DNA of 64,000 bases from Pyxidicoccus sp. MSG2 (GTDB lineage Bacteria > Myxococcota > Myxococcia > Myxococcales > Myxococcaceae): contig NZ_JAPNKC010000001.1 in assembly GCF_026626705.1 (NCBI RefSeq), forward strand, positions 3,038,001 to 3,102,000, given 5' to 3'. The notes under the pieces were generated by a model, which had not been told where the DNA came from, did not search any database, and saw only the letters and a list, made by a program, of their open reading frames with translations. This document shows positions 24,632-33,600 of this stretch, piece after piece. The position numbers and the translations under genes were made by a program. Position 1 is the first letter of the stretch, and each line of letters begins with the position of its first letter.

Positions 24632-26200
24632 TCAGCGAGGTGCGGCTGTCTTCTCGGGATGGCCGGCGACACAGGGAGTCGGCAGGCCGCGCGCGTCCTC
24701 CGAGCGCACGCGCTCCAGACTCACTCGCGTGTTGCCCTGGCAATCGGCCCAGACGAGCCCGTCCCCCAGCCCGCTCGCGGTGAGCCCGTCCACCCGCAGC
24801 TCCCCCTGGCCCGTGGCCGTCATGGCCGCTCCGGCGCCATCGATGACCACCCCCGTGGCCTCCAGCCAGGCCTGCGTGTCCACCGCGAGTCCCGAGTACC
24901 GGCACCCGCTCAGCTCCGCGTCGCGCAGCTTCACGTGGGCCGCCTGCGCCGCCAGGACGCACGAGCCCGCCACTTCGCGCACCACCACGCCTTCCACGTC
25001 GGCCTCCACCTCGCGCAACTGCAGGCCGTCCCCGGCTGACCCATCCGCCGAGCGCACCCGGAGGATGGTGCCGTCGCGCAGCCGCAGCCTTCCGTGCAGG
25101 GCCGACAGGCCGTACTCGGCCGAGCCTTCCACGCGGAAGCGCTGGACCTGGAGGTCCCCGCCCACGAGCTGCAGCCCGCCGTAGTCGCCGCTGTCCCGCA
25201 CCACCACGTCCTCCAGCACGCCCCGGCTGCCCACCACGCCCAGGCCGGCGCGCTCGGCGCGCACCGAGGTGAAGCGCCGCACCTCGAGCGTCCGCGCCCG
25301 GGTGGCCGACAGGCCGTACTCGTGCCCCGTCACCCGCACGTCCTCGAGGATCAGCGCGCCGTCCACCACGGAGAAGGCCGAGCCCTTGCCGCCCTCCGCC
25401 ACTGCGTGCCGTACGTCCGCGTGCCCGGCGTCCACGCCGACCGCGGAGTCCGGACCGGAGAACTTCACGTCCGCCAGCTCCACGCGGGCCCCGGCCCCGC
25501 GCACCCGCACCGCGCGCCGGTAGGGACCGGTGAAGGCGCTGGCGGTGATGCGGGCCTCGACCGCCTGTGCCCGCGCGATGGGCGCTCGTGGAGCGGGCTC
25601 CGGCGGCTCACCCTGAACCCCTGATGCTCGCGGCGTCCCCGCCTCGGCCCCGCCTGCCGCTTCTGGCTGCGCGCCCTCCAGCAGCACCCCCGTGGTTCCC
25701 GGCACGGTGGCCTCGAAGCGGCCGGACTCCACCTCCAGCCGCCCGGCCTCCACCCTCACCGCGCCCGTCCGCTGGCCGCTGAAGCCCACCCGCTCCACCC
25801 GCACCCGCCCGCCCCCCACTTCCAGCCCCCAGCCCCCACCCCGCACCTCGAGGTCCACAAGCGCCGCGTCCCGGCCTGCCCGCAGCACCGGCGCTTCCGC
25901 CCCTTCCGTGGACAGCACCGAGGCCGGCCCCAGCCCCTCCAGCCGTACGCCCTCCGGCAGCGTGAAGGGCCCCGCGTACGTCCCCGCCCCCAGGTGCACC
26001 GTGAGCGGACCGGGGCGGATCAGCGCCTCGGCCAGCGAGCGGAGGGGCTGCTCCCGCGTGCCGTCCCCGGGGACGCGACCCGCCGCGTCCACCCACACGT
26101 GGGTGCGACTCTCCCCGCCAGGCCGGGTCGCCTCGCGAGGCGCCGGACCCCGGCAGGTACACAGCGCGAGGAGCAGCGGGAGGACCGTTCGGAAGCGCAC
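24632..26200 (-). CDS. Right-handed beta-helix lipoprotein
   Basis: A 522-residue protein. The start is placed at GTG 26200, giving a lipoprotein-like signal peptide of hydrophobic residues ending in CTC (Cys14 or Cys16 as lipid site), rather than the longer upstream frame that runs through an AT-rich promoter-like region. After a short Pro-rich linker (about 17-50), the rest reads as a series of short repeated strands (GTYAGPFTLP, GVRLEGLG, ALVDLEVRGG), as in pectate-lyase/NosD-type right-handed beta-helices, with a DGTREQPLRSLAEAL segment that marks the DUF1565-like beginning of such folds. It probably sits in the outer membrane as a surface or periplasmic adhesin/binding protein; no catalytic residues are recognisable. 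It is convergent with the hydrolase gene. Confidence 0.75.
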   Translation of the reverse strand: MRFRTVLPLLLALCTCRGPAPREATRPGGESRTHVWVDAAGRVPGDGTREQPLRSLAEALIRPGPLTVHLGAGTYAGPFTLPEGVRLEGLGPASVLSTEGAEAPVLRAGRDAALVDLEVRGGGWGLEVGGGRVRVERVGFSGQRTGAVRVEAGRLEVESGRFEATVPGTTGVLLEGAQPEAAGGAEAGTPRASGVQGEPPEPAPRAPIARAQAVEARITASAFTGPYRRAVRVRGAGARVELADVKFSGPDSAVGVDAGHADVRHAVAEGGKGSAFSVVDGALILEDVRVTGHEYGLSATRARTLEVRRFTSVRAERAGLGVVGSRGVLEDVVVRDSGDYGGLQLVGGDLQVQRFRVEGSAEYGLSALHGRLRLRDGTILRVRSADGSAGDGLQLREVEADVEGVVVREVAGSCVLAAQAAHVKLRDAELSGCRYSGLAVDTQAWLEATGVVIDGAGAAMTATGQGELRVDGLTASGLGDGLVWADCQGNTRVSLERVRSEDARGLPTPCVAGHPEKTAAPR

Positions 26201-26406
26201 GCAGCCGGGCACTCTAGCGCCTTCCCGCGCGGGCACACGGAATGCGATCAGCACCACCTGCCAAGTGATCAATATTCCAAAGACTTTCTTCCAATCACGA
26301 TCACACACCACACTCAAAACCTCACTGCGGGTGGAGTGTTGGAATGTGACACGCGCGGCGGACTTCTCCTCTGTAAGCCCGCTGTTTCAGAGAGCCAACT
26401 TTTCGT

Positions 26407-26430
26407 CCGAGGCCGATTTTCCGGCCTCGG
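26407..26430. repeat. 9-bp perfect inverted repeat upstream of the HU gene
   Basis: CCGAGGCCG (26407-26415) and CGGCCTCGG (26422-26430) are separated by ATTTTC. It lies 14 bp before the TTGACA at 26444, a position typical of an activator or repressor site. Confidence 0.55.
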
Positions 26431-26443
26431 AGCGCGGCCAGCA

Positions 26444-26473
26444 TTGACAGGGAAAAGAGCGATTTGTTACCAC
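26444..26473 (+). promoter_or_regulatory. Candidate promoter of the HU gene
   Basis: TTGACA at 26444-26449 is a perfect -35. The best -10 partner is TACCAC (26468-26473) at 18 bases, which matches only half of the consensus. The position, 53 bp before the HU start codon, fits a main promoter. Confidence 0.4.
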
Positions 26474-26525
26474 CGTTCGGGTCAAGCACATTCAAGAACA
26501 GACAACGCAAGGACGGAGGGGCGTA

Positions 26526-26795
26526 ATGACCAAGGCAGAGCTCGTCGAGGTGGTGGCGGCGCAGACACGTCTCACCAAGAAGTCCGCGGCGCAGATCCTC
26601 GACATCGTCTTCACCAACATCGGCAAGGCGGTGAAGAAGGACGCCCGCTTCAGCTACCCCGGCTTCGGCACCTGGTCGGTGCGCTCGCGCAAGGCGCGGA
26701 AGATCCGCAACCCGCAGACGAACGAGATGATGAAGCTGAAGGCCTCGAAGACCATCGGCTTCCGGCCCGCCAAGGAGCTGAAGAACTCGCTCTGA
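26526..26795 (+). CDS. HU-family DNA-binding protein
   Basis: An 89-residue histone-like protein that bends and compacts DNA as a dimer. The family is clear: TKAELVEVVAAQTRLTKKSA at the N-terminus, FSYPGFGTWSVRSRKARKIRNPQT (the beta-arm start, with the conserved PGFGTF-like and RxxRxGxNPxT-type region), and ending IGFRPAKELKNSL. The length is standard. A strong GGAGG ribosome site lies upstream, and a promoter-like region with an inverted repeat precedes it. It could also be IHF-like, but the RNPQT pattern and the tail favour HU. Confidence 0.95.
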   Translation: MTKAELVEVVAAQTRLTKKSAAQILDIVFTNIGKAVKKDARFSYPGFGTWSVRSRKARKIRNPQTNEMMKLKASKTIGFRPAKELKNSL

Positions 26796-26829
26796 GCGGT
26801 GCACCCGCCCTGGCGGCCCCGGTCCTCGT

Positions 26830-27843
26830 TCAGGGGCGCTGACCCACAGGTCGGCGCCCCTGATGCGTTGCGGGGTCCGTCGGCATGTGGCCCCGCGCCA
26901 TGGGCGGGCCCTCCACCGGACCCTCCACCGGGGACGCCTCGTCGCCGCCCAGCGCGTCCAGCGGGTCCAGCGCCTGGCCGTCACGCCACAGCTCGAAGTG
27001 GAGGTGGACGCCCGTGGCGAGCCCCGTCTCTCCGGCGAGGCCCAGCGCGTCGCCTCGCTCCAGGATTTCGCCCGGCTCCACCAGCACGCGCGACAGGTGG
27101 CTGTAGCGCGTCACCCAGCGGCCGGCGTGCTGCACCTCCACCTGGTTGCCGTGGTCGCCGTTCCACCCCGCGCGCAGCACCACGCCCTTCTCTGCCGTGT
27201 AGATGACCTGTCCCTGTTGCGCGGCCAGGTCCACGCCCAGGTGGCGCCGGTTCTCCCCCAGTATCGGGTGCCAGCGCTGGCCGAAGAGGCTGGTGATGGA
27301 GACCGGGGCCAGGGGCCACGCCAGGCGCGGGAGCCCGTTCGTCTCTTCCGGGTGCTCCAGGCGCCGCAATTCCGCCATGCGCACGGCGAGCCGGCCCACG
27401 CGCAGCACCACCGCCTCCGCCAGCGCGCCCGGCATGTCGCCGTAGGTCCGGCCGTCCTGCTCCAGCTCGGCCTCCAGCACGCTCCGGGCACGGAGCACGT
27501 CGCGTGCGTCGGTGCCCTTCACCGGCCGCGCCAGGAAACCGTCCAGCGCGCGGTTCATCGCCTCCCAGTTCTCTGCCTGGGATGCCGGCATCGCCCCGCC
27601 CCGCGCCACCTGGGCACGGTACGTCCGGGCCCGCTCGGTGAACGCGGCGAGCACGGCTTCGAGCGCCCCGGAGGATTCGGGGGCGGACTCGTGCACCGCG
27701 GGCCCCTGGCTGGCAGAGGGCCTCGAGCGCTCGTCGTCCGGGCCCGGGGAGCCGTAGAGCTCGTCGAAGCTCATCTTCGGCTCCGCGCGCGGCGCGGCGC
27801 AGGCACAAGCAGTGAGGATGACGAGGAGGCTGAAGCGACGCAC
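26830..27843 (-). CDS. M23-family metallopeptidase lipoprotein (LytM/EnvC-like)
   Basis: A 337-residue protein with a GTG start and a lipoprotein-like signal peptide (LTACAC around residue 15). A helical region (about 50-165) comes before the C-terminal peptidase M23 domain (about 175-290). The zinc-binding pattern is intact: H-x3-D in HLGVDLAAQ, and the HLHFE motif with its preceding GVHLHFEL. The full set suggests an active peptidoglycan endopeptidase, acting in the periplasm or outer-membrane inner leaflet. The C-terminal 40 residues are Pro/Gly-rich (repeated PVEGP) and end in basic residues. Convergent with the HU gene. Confidence 0.85.
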   Translation of the reverse strand: MRRFSLLVILTACACAAPRAEPKMSFDELYGSPGPDDERSRPSASQGPAVHESAPESSGALEAVLAAFTERARTYRAQVARGGAMPASQAENWEAMNRALDGFLARPVKGTDARDVLRARSVLEAELEQDGRTYGDMPGALAEAVVLRVGRLAVRMAELRRLEHPEETNGLPRLAWPLAPVSITSLFGQRWHPILGENRRHLGVDLAAQQGQVIYTAEKGVVLRAGWNGDHGNQVEVQHAGRWVTRYSHLSRVLVEPGEILERGDALGLAGETGLATGVHLHFELWRDGQALDPLDALGGDEASPVEGPVEGPPMARGHMPTDPATHQGRRPVGQRP

Positions 27844-28010
27844 GGCACGGTGAGCCTACCACGCCACGCCCGGGCCCCTCCTCACGCCGCGGGAGTGGGC
27901 GACGGGTGTCGGACAGTCCCGCGTTTCACGCGGCGTGGGGGCGCGTGCCACACCACGCCCTCGGACAGGACGTGGGAAGGGCCCATGGGACATGGACACT
28001 TGTCCCCGTC

Positions 28011-28155
28011 CGCGAGCAGCGGAAGCGGAAGGAGCGTTCCTTCCGGGAGGACCGCCCCGAGCCCGCAAGCAGCGGAAGCAGAAGGAGCGTTCCTTCCGGG
28101 AGGACCGCCCCGAGCCCGCGAGCAGCGGAAGCGGAAGGAGCGTTCCTTCCGGGAA
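28011..28155. repeat. 53-bp tandem repeat, 2.7 copies, each with a GGAAGGAGCGTTCCTTCC near-palindrome
   Basis: Units start at 28011, 28064 and 28117 (period exactly 53) and begin CGCGAGCAGCGGAAGCGG. The near-palindromic core sits at 28027-28044, 28080-28097 and 28133-28150; in the first and third copies 16 of 18 positions are self-complementary, and the second has one mismatch at its first arm base. The third copy ends after about 39 bases. The core is the same element as in the array at 59578-59940. Confidence 0.85.
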
Positions 28156-28206
28156 CCCACCCCGGAGGGCGAGGCGGGACGTGCTGAGCCGGCCGCAACG
28201 GGACGC

Positions 28207-28224
28207 GGAAGGAACGTCCCTTCG
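28207..28224. repeat. Decayed palindrome copy
   Basis: GGAAGGAACGTCCCTTCG; its left half matches the perfect palindrome at 59586-59605 exactly and the right half is diverged. It lies 57 bp after the 53-bp array. Confidence 0.55.
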
Positions 28225-28267
28225 GGGGCTCCCCCCAAAGGGGCTCCGTGGCTTCCCGCGCCGTGAA

Positions 28268-29290
28268 TCAGGCGACGGTGCGACGAATGCGGGCCACGGC
28301 CTCGTCGATGTCCGCGGCGGACACGTCCAGGTGGGTCACGAGGCGCAGCGTGCGCGGACCGGTGGGATTCGTCAGCACGCCCTGCTTCGTCAGCAGCGCC
28401 ACCATCTCCGACGCGGGCTTGGAGAACTCCGCGAAGACCATGTTGGTCTCCACCTGCGCCGAGTCCACCTTCACGCCCGGGACTTCCGCCAGCCCCGCCG
28501 CCAGCCGGCGCGCATTCGCGTGGTCCTCGGCGAGCCGGGCCACATGGTTGTCGAGCGCGTACAGCGCCGCCGCCGCCAGCATGCCCGCCTGCCGCATGCC
28601 GCCGCCCAGCCGCTTGCGCAGCCGCCGCGCCTCATGGATGACGTCCGCCCGGCCCGCCAGCACCGAGCCCACCGGCGCGCCCAGCCCCTTCGAGAAGCAC
28701 ACCGACGTCGAGTCCGTCAGCTTCGACCACGCGGACACCGGCACGCCCGCGGCCACCTCGGCGTTGAACAGGCGCGCGCCGTCCAGGTGCACCGCCAGCT
28801 TCGCCTGGCGCGCAGCCTCCACCACCGCGCGGAAGCGCTCCACCGGCCACACCGAGCCGCCCCCGCGGTTGTGCGTGTTCTCCAGCGACAGCAGGCGCGT
28901 GCGCGGCGCGTGGATGTTCTCCGCGCGCACCGCCTCCGTCACCTGCTCCGGCGTCAGCAGGCCCCGCTGCCCCGGAAGCTGCGCCGGCTGCACGCCCCAC
29001 AGCGCCGGTACCGCGCCGCCCTCGTACTGGATGATGTGGCTGCCCGCCTCGGTGAGGACCTCGTCGCCCTGGCGGCAGTGCGCGCCGATGGCAATCTGGT
29101 TGGCCTGCGTGCCCGACGGCACGAAGACGGCCGCCTCCAGCCCGAGCCGCTCCGCCACCCGTGCCTCCAGGCGGAACACGGTGGGGTCCTCGCCATAGAC
29201 GTCGTCTCCCACGTCGGCCTCGGCGATGGCGCGGCGCATGGCGGGGGTGGGCTTCGTGACGGTATCGGAGCGGAAGTCGATGGGCTTCAT
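28268..29290 (-). CDS. ltaE: Low-specificity L-threonine aldolase (PLP-dependent)
   Basis: A 340-residue pyridoxal-phosphate enzyme that cleaves L-threonine or L-allo-threonine to glycine and acetaldehyde. The start [17 protein letters not shown] is characteristic; the catalytic Lys is in [12 protein letters not shown] (about residue 200), and the substrate Arg and glycine-rich segments [10 protein letters not shown] and [10 protein letters not shown] are in place. The length is normal. The gene is single, with 51 bp to the divergent nth gene and a repeat array in the gap after its stop codon. Any aldolase of this fold type could also use related beta-hydroxy-amino acids. Confidence 0.93.
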   Translation of the reverse strand: MKPIDFRSDTVTKPTPAMRRAIAEADVGDDVYGEDPTVFRLEARVAERLGLEAAVFVPSGTQANQIAIGAHCRQGDEVLTEAGSHIIQYEGGAVPALWGVQPAQLPGQRGLLTPEQVTEAVRAENIHAPRTRLLSLENTHNRGGGSVWPVERFRAVVEAARQAKLAVHLDGARLFNAEVAAGVPVSAWSKLTDSTSVCFSKGLGAPVGSVLAGRADVIHEARRLRKRLGGGMRQAGMLAAAALYALDNHVARLAEDHANARRLAAGLAEVPGVKVDSAQVETNMVFAEFSKPASEMVALLTKQGVLTNPTGPRTLRLVTHLDVSAADIDEAVARIRRTVA

Positions 29291-29341
29291 GGGTCTCTCG
29301 AAAAAGGTGGGCCCTGGCCGGTGCTTGGGCTCGCGTCAGGG

Positions 29342-30013
29342 GTGACATACAACGGCCGCGTGCCTGGACGTGAGAACGCAGCGGAGAAGCGGAAGCGCGC
29401 GGTGGCGGTGATGGACCGGTTGCAGGCCGACATGCCGGACGCCCGCATCGAGCTGGACTACCGGACGCCCCTCGAGTTGCTGGTGGCCGTCATCCTCTCC
29501 GCCCAGTGTACGGACAAGCGGGTCAACCTCGTCACCCCCGCCCTCTTCCAGCGCTTCCCCGACGCCCGGGCGTACGCCGGAGCAGAACCGACGGACGTGG
29601 AGCCGTTCATCCGCACCTGCGGCCTGTACCGCGCCAAGGCGAAGAACATCGTCGCCGCCGCCCGGGCTCTCGTGCAGGAGCACGCCGGCCAGGTCCCCCT
29701 CCAGCGCGACGTGCTGGAGCAACTGCCGGGCGTGGGCCGCAAGACGGCCGGCGTGGTGTGCATCCACCTGGGCGGCGACGCGGCCTTCCCCGTGGATACC
29801 CACGTGAAGCGGCTGGCGTACCGGCTCGGCTTCACCACGCGGGAGGACCCCGACAAGGTGGAGCTGGACATGCAGGCCGTGCTGCCCGCGGAGCGGTGGG
29901 CCCTGGGGCACCAGCTCCTGGTGTGGCATGGACGGCGCACGTGCTTCGCCCGCTCACCCGAGTGCGGGCGCTGCGTCGTCGCGGACCTGTGTCCGAAGAA
30001 GGGCGTCCGCTAG
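29342..30013 (+). CDS. nth: Endonuclease III (DNA glycosylase/AP lyase)
   Basis: A 223-residue base-excision-repair enzyme that removes oxidised pyrimidines. The helix-hairpin-helix motif LEQLPGVGRKTAGVV (catalytic Lys about 130), the catalytic Asp in FPVDTHVKRLAYRLG, and the C-terminal iron-sulfur loop C-x6-C-x2-C-x5-C (CFARSPECGRCVVADLC) are all present. The start is GTG at 29342 or the in-frame GTG at 29360; I cannot decide which. Its stop overlaps the convergent def gene by four bases. Confidence 0.95.
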   Translation: MTYNGRVPGRENAAEKRKRAVAVMDRLQADMPDARIELDYRTPLELLVAVILSAQCTDKRVNLVTPALFQRFPDARAYAGAEPTDVEPFIRTCGLYRAKAKNIVAAARALVQEHAGQVPLQRDVLEQLPGVGRKTAGVVCIHLGGDAAFPVDTHVKRLAYRLGFTTREDPDKVELDMQAVLPAERWALGHQLLVWHGRRTCFARSPECGRCVVADLCPKKGVR

Positions 30014-30531
30014 ACCCGCACGCCCGTCTCGCGCGAGGTCTTGAGGCGCTTCATCCGCTTGCGGATGAGCTCGCGCTTCAGCGTGGAGACGTGGTCCACG
30101 AAGACGGTGCCGTTGAGGTGGTCCGTCTCGTGCTGCACGGCGATGGCGAGCAGCCCGTCGCAGCGCAGCGTCTGCTCCTGGCCCTCCACGTCGAGGAACT
30201 TCACCGTGACGACGGCGGCCCGGTCCACGTCCTCGGACTCACCGGGGATGGACAGACAGCCCTCGCTGTAGGTCGTCTCGCCCTCCAGGGCGATGAGCTC
30301 CGGGTTGATCATCGCGATGGGCTTGGACTCGGGCTGGCTGGGGGTGGTGTCCAGGACGATGATGCGCTGGAGCACGCCCACCTGCGGGGCGGCGAGCCCC
30401 ACGCCCTCGGCGGAGTACATCGTCTCGAACATGTCCTTCACGAGGACTCGGACGGCTTCGTCCACCTTCGCCACGGGCCGGGCCTTCTGCTTCAGGACGG
30501 GGTCGGGCCAGATCAGGATCTCGCGAACCAT
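30010..30531 (-). CDS. def: Peptide deformylase
   Basis: A 173-residue iron-dependent enzyme that removes the formyl group from nascent proteins. All three motifs are present: GVGLAAPQ (Gln50), EGCLSIPG (metal ligand Cys92) and QHETDH (metal ligands His134 and His138, catalytic Glu135). It starts with ATG and lies 85 bp downstream of the very long scaffold gene, in the same direction. Confidence 0.96.
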   Translation of the reverse strand: MVREILIWPDPVLKQKARPVAKVDEAVRVLVKDMFETMYSAEGVGLAAPQVGVLQRIIVLDTTPSQPESKPIAMINPELIALEGETTYSEGCLSIPGESEDVDRAAVVTVKFLDVEGQEQTLRCDGLLAIAVQHETDHLNGTVFVDHVSTLKRELIRKRMKRLKTSRETGVRV

Positions 30532-30616
30532 GGGGCCGTCTTAACTCCAACCGGAGCGGCCGGGCAACCGCCGGTGATGGCCCCGTGCCTCCGAGTGCAC
30601 GGCGGGCCACCGTGCG

Positions 30617-33600
30617 TCAGTCGAGCAGGCTGCGGGCGTACTCCGCGCGCAGCCGGTCATCCCCCAGCGCCTGGGCGGCCTCGGAGAGCACGCTGCGAAT
30701 CTGCTGCGCGCGGTGCTGGAGCGCCGGGTCCGGGTGGCCGGCGAAGCGCAGCGGGTGGAACTCGGCGGCCAGCAGCTCGTACGCGCGCTTGACCTCCTCG
30801 CTGCCCGCCGTGCGGGCCAGTCCCAGCACGGTGAAGTAGTCGGCGTCCTGAATCTCCTCGAACTTCGCCTCGAGGCGACGCACGTCCAGCTCCGGGGGCA
30901 GCTCGCCGGAGTCCTCGTCGCCGGCGTCCTGGAGCGAGATGAGGCCGAGCGTCCGCGCCACCGCGAGCGACTTGAGGGCGGACTCCTGCGGCAGCCCCGC
31001 GCCCAGGAGCAGCGCCTCCAGCGTGTGCTCGCCGTCCACCTGCGAGAGGAGCTGCAAGTCACGGGAGGACAGGCCGAAGTCGTCGGGGGCCAGGTGGAGG
31101 TCGCCCCGGGTGACGCGGGTGCGAAGGCTGCCGGCGGCCTCCAGCAGGGACTCGGCGGAGAGCGTGTTGCGCAGCGCCTCGGCCAGCAGGTGCAGCGGCG
31201 GGCGCGTGGCGGCGGCGAGCGCCACCTCGTGCGGCGCGGGCTCCGGCACCAGCCGGTAGAGCGTGGAGGGCTCGGCGAGCGCGTCGAGGAAGACCTGCTC
31301 CGTGTAGCGCTGCACGAGCGGAACGGACTCGGACTCGCGCAGGTAGCCGCGGCCCCGGAGGGCGTCCAGCAGCGCGCCGGTGGTGGCGCTGCGCACCAGG
31401 CGCAGCTCGCCTTCCTGGCGCGCGTCGATGAGGCCATCCGCGCGGGCCCGGTCGATGAGCGACTCCCCCGGTGCGGAGGAGACGGCACCGACGAGCGCGC
31501 CGTCCCGCAGCCAGAGGACGCGCAGGGCGTTCATCACCTTCAGCTCCAGGCGCATCTCCATGCGCGCCTCGCAGAGCCGGAGCACCAGCTTCGCGAGGCC
31601 GTCCTGGGTGACGCTGCCGCTGCGGGCCACCGCCAGCTCGGGCCGGCCGGGCGGGGCCTCCAGCGGGAGGAGCGCGGCACGGGCCTGCGCGGCGGCCTCC
31701 TCGGCCTCGCGATGCCCGCGCTCTTCCAGCTCGTGGCGCTCGCGCTCGGCCTGGGCGCGCTGCTCGACGGCATCGGCTTCCAGCTGGGCCTTCTCCGCCC
31801 GCAGGGCTTCCAGCGACTTCTCCACGGCCTCTCGCGCCTCGCGCTCGCGGGCGAGCTCCTGGCGGATGCTCTCGGAGGCCTGGCGGGCCTGCTCGAGCCT
31901 TCCCTGGAAGGTGGCGAGCTGCGCTTCGGCGGCGTTCCTGGCGCGAATCTCTTCTTCGATTCGCGTCTCCGCGGCCGCGCGCTGGTTGGCCTCGGCTTCG
32001 AGGCGGACCTCCAGGGCGGTGCGGTGGCGACCCTCGGCCTTCGCGCGGGCGGCTGCCTCGGTTGCGGCCTGCGCGGCCTGCTGCACGCGGGCCTCGGCTT
32101 CCGCACGGGCCTTGGACTCGGACTGCGCGTGGGCCTCCGCTTCGGCACGGCGCTTTGCTTCGGCTTCGGCGCGGGCCTCGGACTCGGTGCTGGAGGTCGC
32201 TCCTGCTTCGGCGCGGGCCTCGAATTCAGCACGGGCACGGGCCTCGGACTCGGCGCGCTCCTCCGCCTGGGCACGCTGCCGCGCTTCCGCCTCGGTGCGG
32301 GCTTCCGCCTCGGTGCGCTTCGTCGACTCCGCGTCGGCACGGGCCTCGGCTTCGAGGCGCAGCTTCGACTCCGCTTCAGCGCGGGCCTCGGCTTCTTCAC
32401 GCAGTCGGGCTTCGGCTTCGGCGCGGGCTTCCGCCTCGGCGCGCTGCTTCGACTCCGTCTCCGCACGCGACTCCGCGGCCTCACGGAGGCGGGCTTCCGC
32501 CAGGACGCGATCCTCGGCCTTCTGGCAGGCCTCCGCCGCGGACTCCGCGCGCTCCTCCTCCTCGGACTGTGCCTGGGTCGCCAGCTCCGCGCGGACCTCC
32601 GCGTCGGCTCGGGCGCTGGCTTCGGACGTCGCCCGGGTCTCCGCCGCGAGCCGGGCCTCCGCCTCTGCCTCCGCTCGCGACTCCGCGGCCTCACGGGCGC
32701 GAATCTCCGCCTCGGCCCGGTCCTCCGCCGCGGAGGTCGCCGTCTCCGCCGACTCGGCGCGGGAGTCCGCATCCCGACGGGCCTTCGCCTCGGCCTCGGC
32801 GCGGCCTTCGGCCTCGACACGTCCGGCGGCCTCGGACTCGAGCCTCGTCTCGATTTCCTTCAGCGCCTGCATCGCCGCCTTGGCGCGAGTCTCCGCCGAG
32901 GTACGGGCCTTCGTCTCCTCACGGAGTCGCGCTTCGAGCTTCTCGATGCGCACCTGCAGCTCGCTGCGCGCCAGCGCCTCCGCGTCGGAGCGCACCCGGG
33001 CTTCGTCGCTGGCCGACGAGGCGTCCTGTGCCCGGACCTCCGCTGCCACCCGGGCCCGCTCCTGGGCCTCGGCTCGCGCTTCCGCGTCGATGGCGCGCGT
33101 CTCCACCTCGGCTCGCGCTTCCGCTTCCTCGCGGGCCCGGTCCGCTGCCTCCTCCGCACGCGCCTGCGCCTCTTCGCGAAGGCGGGTCTGCTCGCCCACC
33201 TCCGCCTTCAGCGCATCGAGCTGCCCACGCAGCTCGGCGAAGTCCTGCTCGCGCTCCTCGATGCGCCCCAGCGCCGCCCTCGCGGCGGCGTCCACGGTGG
33301 CGCGCTCGCGAGCCTCGGAGCCGGCACGGGTCTCCGCCTCGTCGAGCTTCGCCTGGAGCGTGGCCACCTGCTCGCGCAGTTGCTCCAGCTCCCCGGCCCG
33401 CTCGGACTCCAGCCCGGAGTCACGCTGCTGGACGACCTCGAGCTGCGCCTCGGCCTCGCGGCGCAGCAACTCGGCTCGCGAGTGCTCTTCTTCCAGCGCC
33501 GCGAGCCGTTCCTGAAGGGCGTGGACCTGGTGCTCCGCTTCGAGCCGCAGCGCCGTCTCGCGCGAGCGCTCCTCGTCGAGCGCCTGCTCCCGCTCACGGG

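Larger units (their letters stand above)
26201..26525. other. Divergent promoter region between the beta-helix lipoprotein and HU
   Basis: A 325-bp region, AT-richer than the surroundings, between two divergent genes. It holds a perfect 9-bp inverted repeat at 26407-26430 and a promoter-like TTGACA just downstream. The leftmost 120 bp, including GTGATCAATATTCC, likely contains the minus-strand promoter for the lipoprotein gene, but no clear hexamers were identified there. Confidence 0.6.
27844..28267. other. Intergenic region with a palindromic tandem repeat array
   Basis: A 424-bp stretch between the M23 gene (which starts at 27843) and the threonine aldolase gene (which stops at 28268), both on the minus strand. 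It holds no credible gene. The centre, 28011-28155, is the 53-bp tandem array described below, and a decayed copy lies at 28207-28224. Frames across it encode only repeat-derived peptides. Confidence 0.7.

Noticed and set aside
26201..26317. Upstream extension of the beta-helix lipoprotein to 26317
   Set aside because: The extra 39 codons run through an AT-rich promoter-like region and would bury the signal peptide; GTG 26200 gives a proper lipoprotein start.
28011..28155. CRISPR array
   Set aside because: The repeats are contiguous at exactly 53 bases with no unique spacers, and the unit itself has a palindrome. Three copies and no cas genes nearby argue against it.
27906..28266. Small genes in the palindromic array at 28 kb
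   Set aside because: Their peptides (KERSFRED-type) derive entirely from the repeat unit, and no ribosome site precedes them.
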